Positions 63,565-64,000 of a DNA stretch of 64,000 nt are shown one piece after another. The stretch spans positions 124,001 to 188,000 of the forward strand of contig QZDX01000003.1 in assembly GCA_009917555.1 (NCBI GenBank), in the 5' to 3' direction. Made by a program: the position numbers and the translations under genes. Every line of letters begins with the position of its first letter. Position 1 is the stretch's first letter. Source of the stretch: a bacterium 1XD21-13 (lineage in GTDB: Bacteria; Bacillota; Clostridia; Lachnospirales; Lachnospiraceae). The notes under the pieces were generated by a model. It saw nothing but the letters and a program-made list of their open reading frames with translations, did not search any database and was not told where the DNA came from.

Positions 63565-64000
63565 ATGTATCCAAAGTGTAAGACGTATAATAGAAAAAAG
63601 ATTATTCTGATTTTCAGCTGCTGCCTGATTGGGGTCTGTGTGCTCACCGGGAGGCTGGTGAAGCTGATGGTCTTTGAATCGGAATATTATCAGGATTTGG
63701 CGGAGGATCTCCATGAACGGGAGCGGAGCATTAAGGCGGCCAGAGGAAGGATTATTGATGCCTCCGGTACGGTGCTTGCCACCAACCGGACCGTATGTAC
63801 CATTTCCGTGGTTCACAGTCAGATCAAGGACCCGGAGCGGGTAATTGAGGTGCTCTGTCAGGAGCTTGAGCTTCCTGAGGAGACCGTGCGGAAACGGGTG
63901 GAGAAATACAGTTCCATTGAGCGGATCAAAACCAATGTGGAAAAGGAAACAGGGGATCGGATTCGCGCTTATCAGCTGGAGGGTGTGAAGATTGACGAGG
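63565..64000 (+). CDS. Second penicillin-binding protein (partial, runs off the window)
   Basis: The frame from ATG 63565 is open to the window end (145 codons). It begins with a basic tip and one helix (KKIILIFSCCLIGVCVLTGRLVKLMVF), then SEYYQDLAEDLHERERSIKAARGRIIDASGTVLATNRTVCTISVVHSQIKDPERVIEVLCQELELPEETV, the dimerisation region of class B PBPs. The catalytic motifs lie beyond the window. Two adjacent class B PBP genes in the dcw block are common in Lachnospiraceae; one may be division-specific and the other sporulation-specific. Confidence 0.88.
   Translation, partial: MYPKCKTYNRKKIILIFSCCLIGVCVLTGRLVKLMVFESEYYQDLAEDLHERERSIKAARGRIIDASGTVLATNRTVCTISVVHSQIKDPERVIEVLCQELELPEETVRKRVEKYSSIERIKTNVEKETGDRIRAYQLEGVKIDE

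Overview
The window looks like a chromosomal segment of a gut-type Lachnospiraceae (Clostridia). Support comes from GC near 50 % in core genes, strong AGGAGG-type ribosome sites, the core gene blocks pyrH-frr-uppS-cdsA-dxr-rseP and mraZ-rsmH-ftsL-PBP-PBP, the corrinoid-activator/DUF3786 pair, MurT/GatD, a flavodiiron protein and a glycine riboswitch. The genus cannot be fixed from sequence alone. No rRNA, tRNA, CRISPR array, intact insertion sequence or prophage was found.

Layout. 0.3-3 kb: reductive activator of corrinoid proteins plus DUF3786. 3-9.4 kb: folate-type ECF S component with a long leader, fructose-6-phosphate aldolase, GatD/MurT (lipid II amidation), a heavy-metal/Mn exporter and a CPBP protease. 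9.4-15.7 kb: a scrambled pseudogene, MerR regulator with divergent MATE pump, Crp/Fnr regulator, thioredoxin, SdpR/SdpI-like pair and an M20 peptidase. 15.8-17.7 kb: ftsH. 17.9-22.5 kb: an AT-richer accessory patch with a truncated receiver protein, three unknown proteins and three metallophosphoesterase genes, one of them broken. 22.6-32.2 kb: L,D-transpeptidase, DUF134/NifX-like reading frame, MATE pump, HAD phosphatase, a possible antitoxin/GNAT pair, flavodiiron protein, ComEC-like metallo-beta-lactamase-fold protein and a NYN/OST-HTH protein. 32.4-37.4 kb: complete branched-chain amino-acid-type ABC transporter. 37.6-43.6 kb: receiver protein and two hybrid histidine kinases, the second ending in a DegV lipid-binding domain. 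44-45.6 kb: riboswitch-controlled alanine/glycine symporter. 45.6-47.8 kb: two radical SAM genes. 48-53.4 kb: pyrH to rseP. 53.4-57 kb: MerR/aldo-keto reductase and a decayed MBOAT/DHHW acetylation locus. 57-64 kb: ychF, dedA and the start of the division/cell-wall cluster.

The most unusual signal is not a protein. Many genes are preceded by structured intercistronic sequence. Three copies of one long hairpin (before gatD, the NYN gene and the kinase-DegV gene) keep two helices by compensatory change while sharing the core CAGACACATG...TGTGGCTGG or a close variant. They end in a common tail, (G)CGGAACT...AGGA, that can supply the ribosome site; three shorter hairpins carry the same tail. A second family is built of two 51-nt hairpin units; one copy is read in frame between a DUF134 and a NifX-like domain. 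uppS has a multi-helix leader, and a roughly 100-bp promoter/leader segment is duplicated around the gatD-murT operon with a decayed third copy farther on. Whether these act as RNA regulators, translation enhancers or mobile palindromes cannot be decided here.
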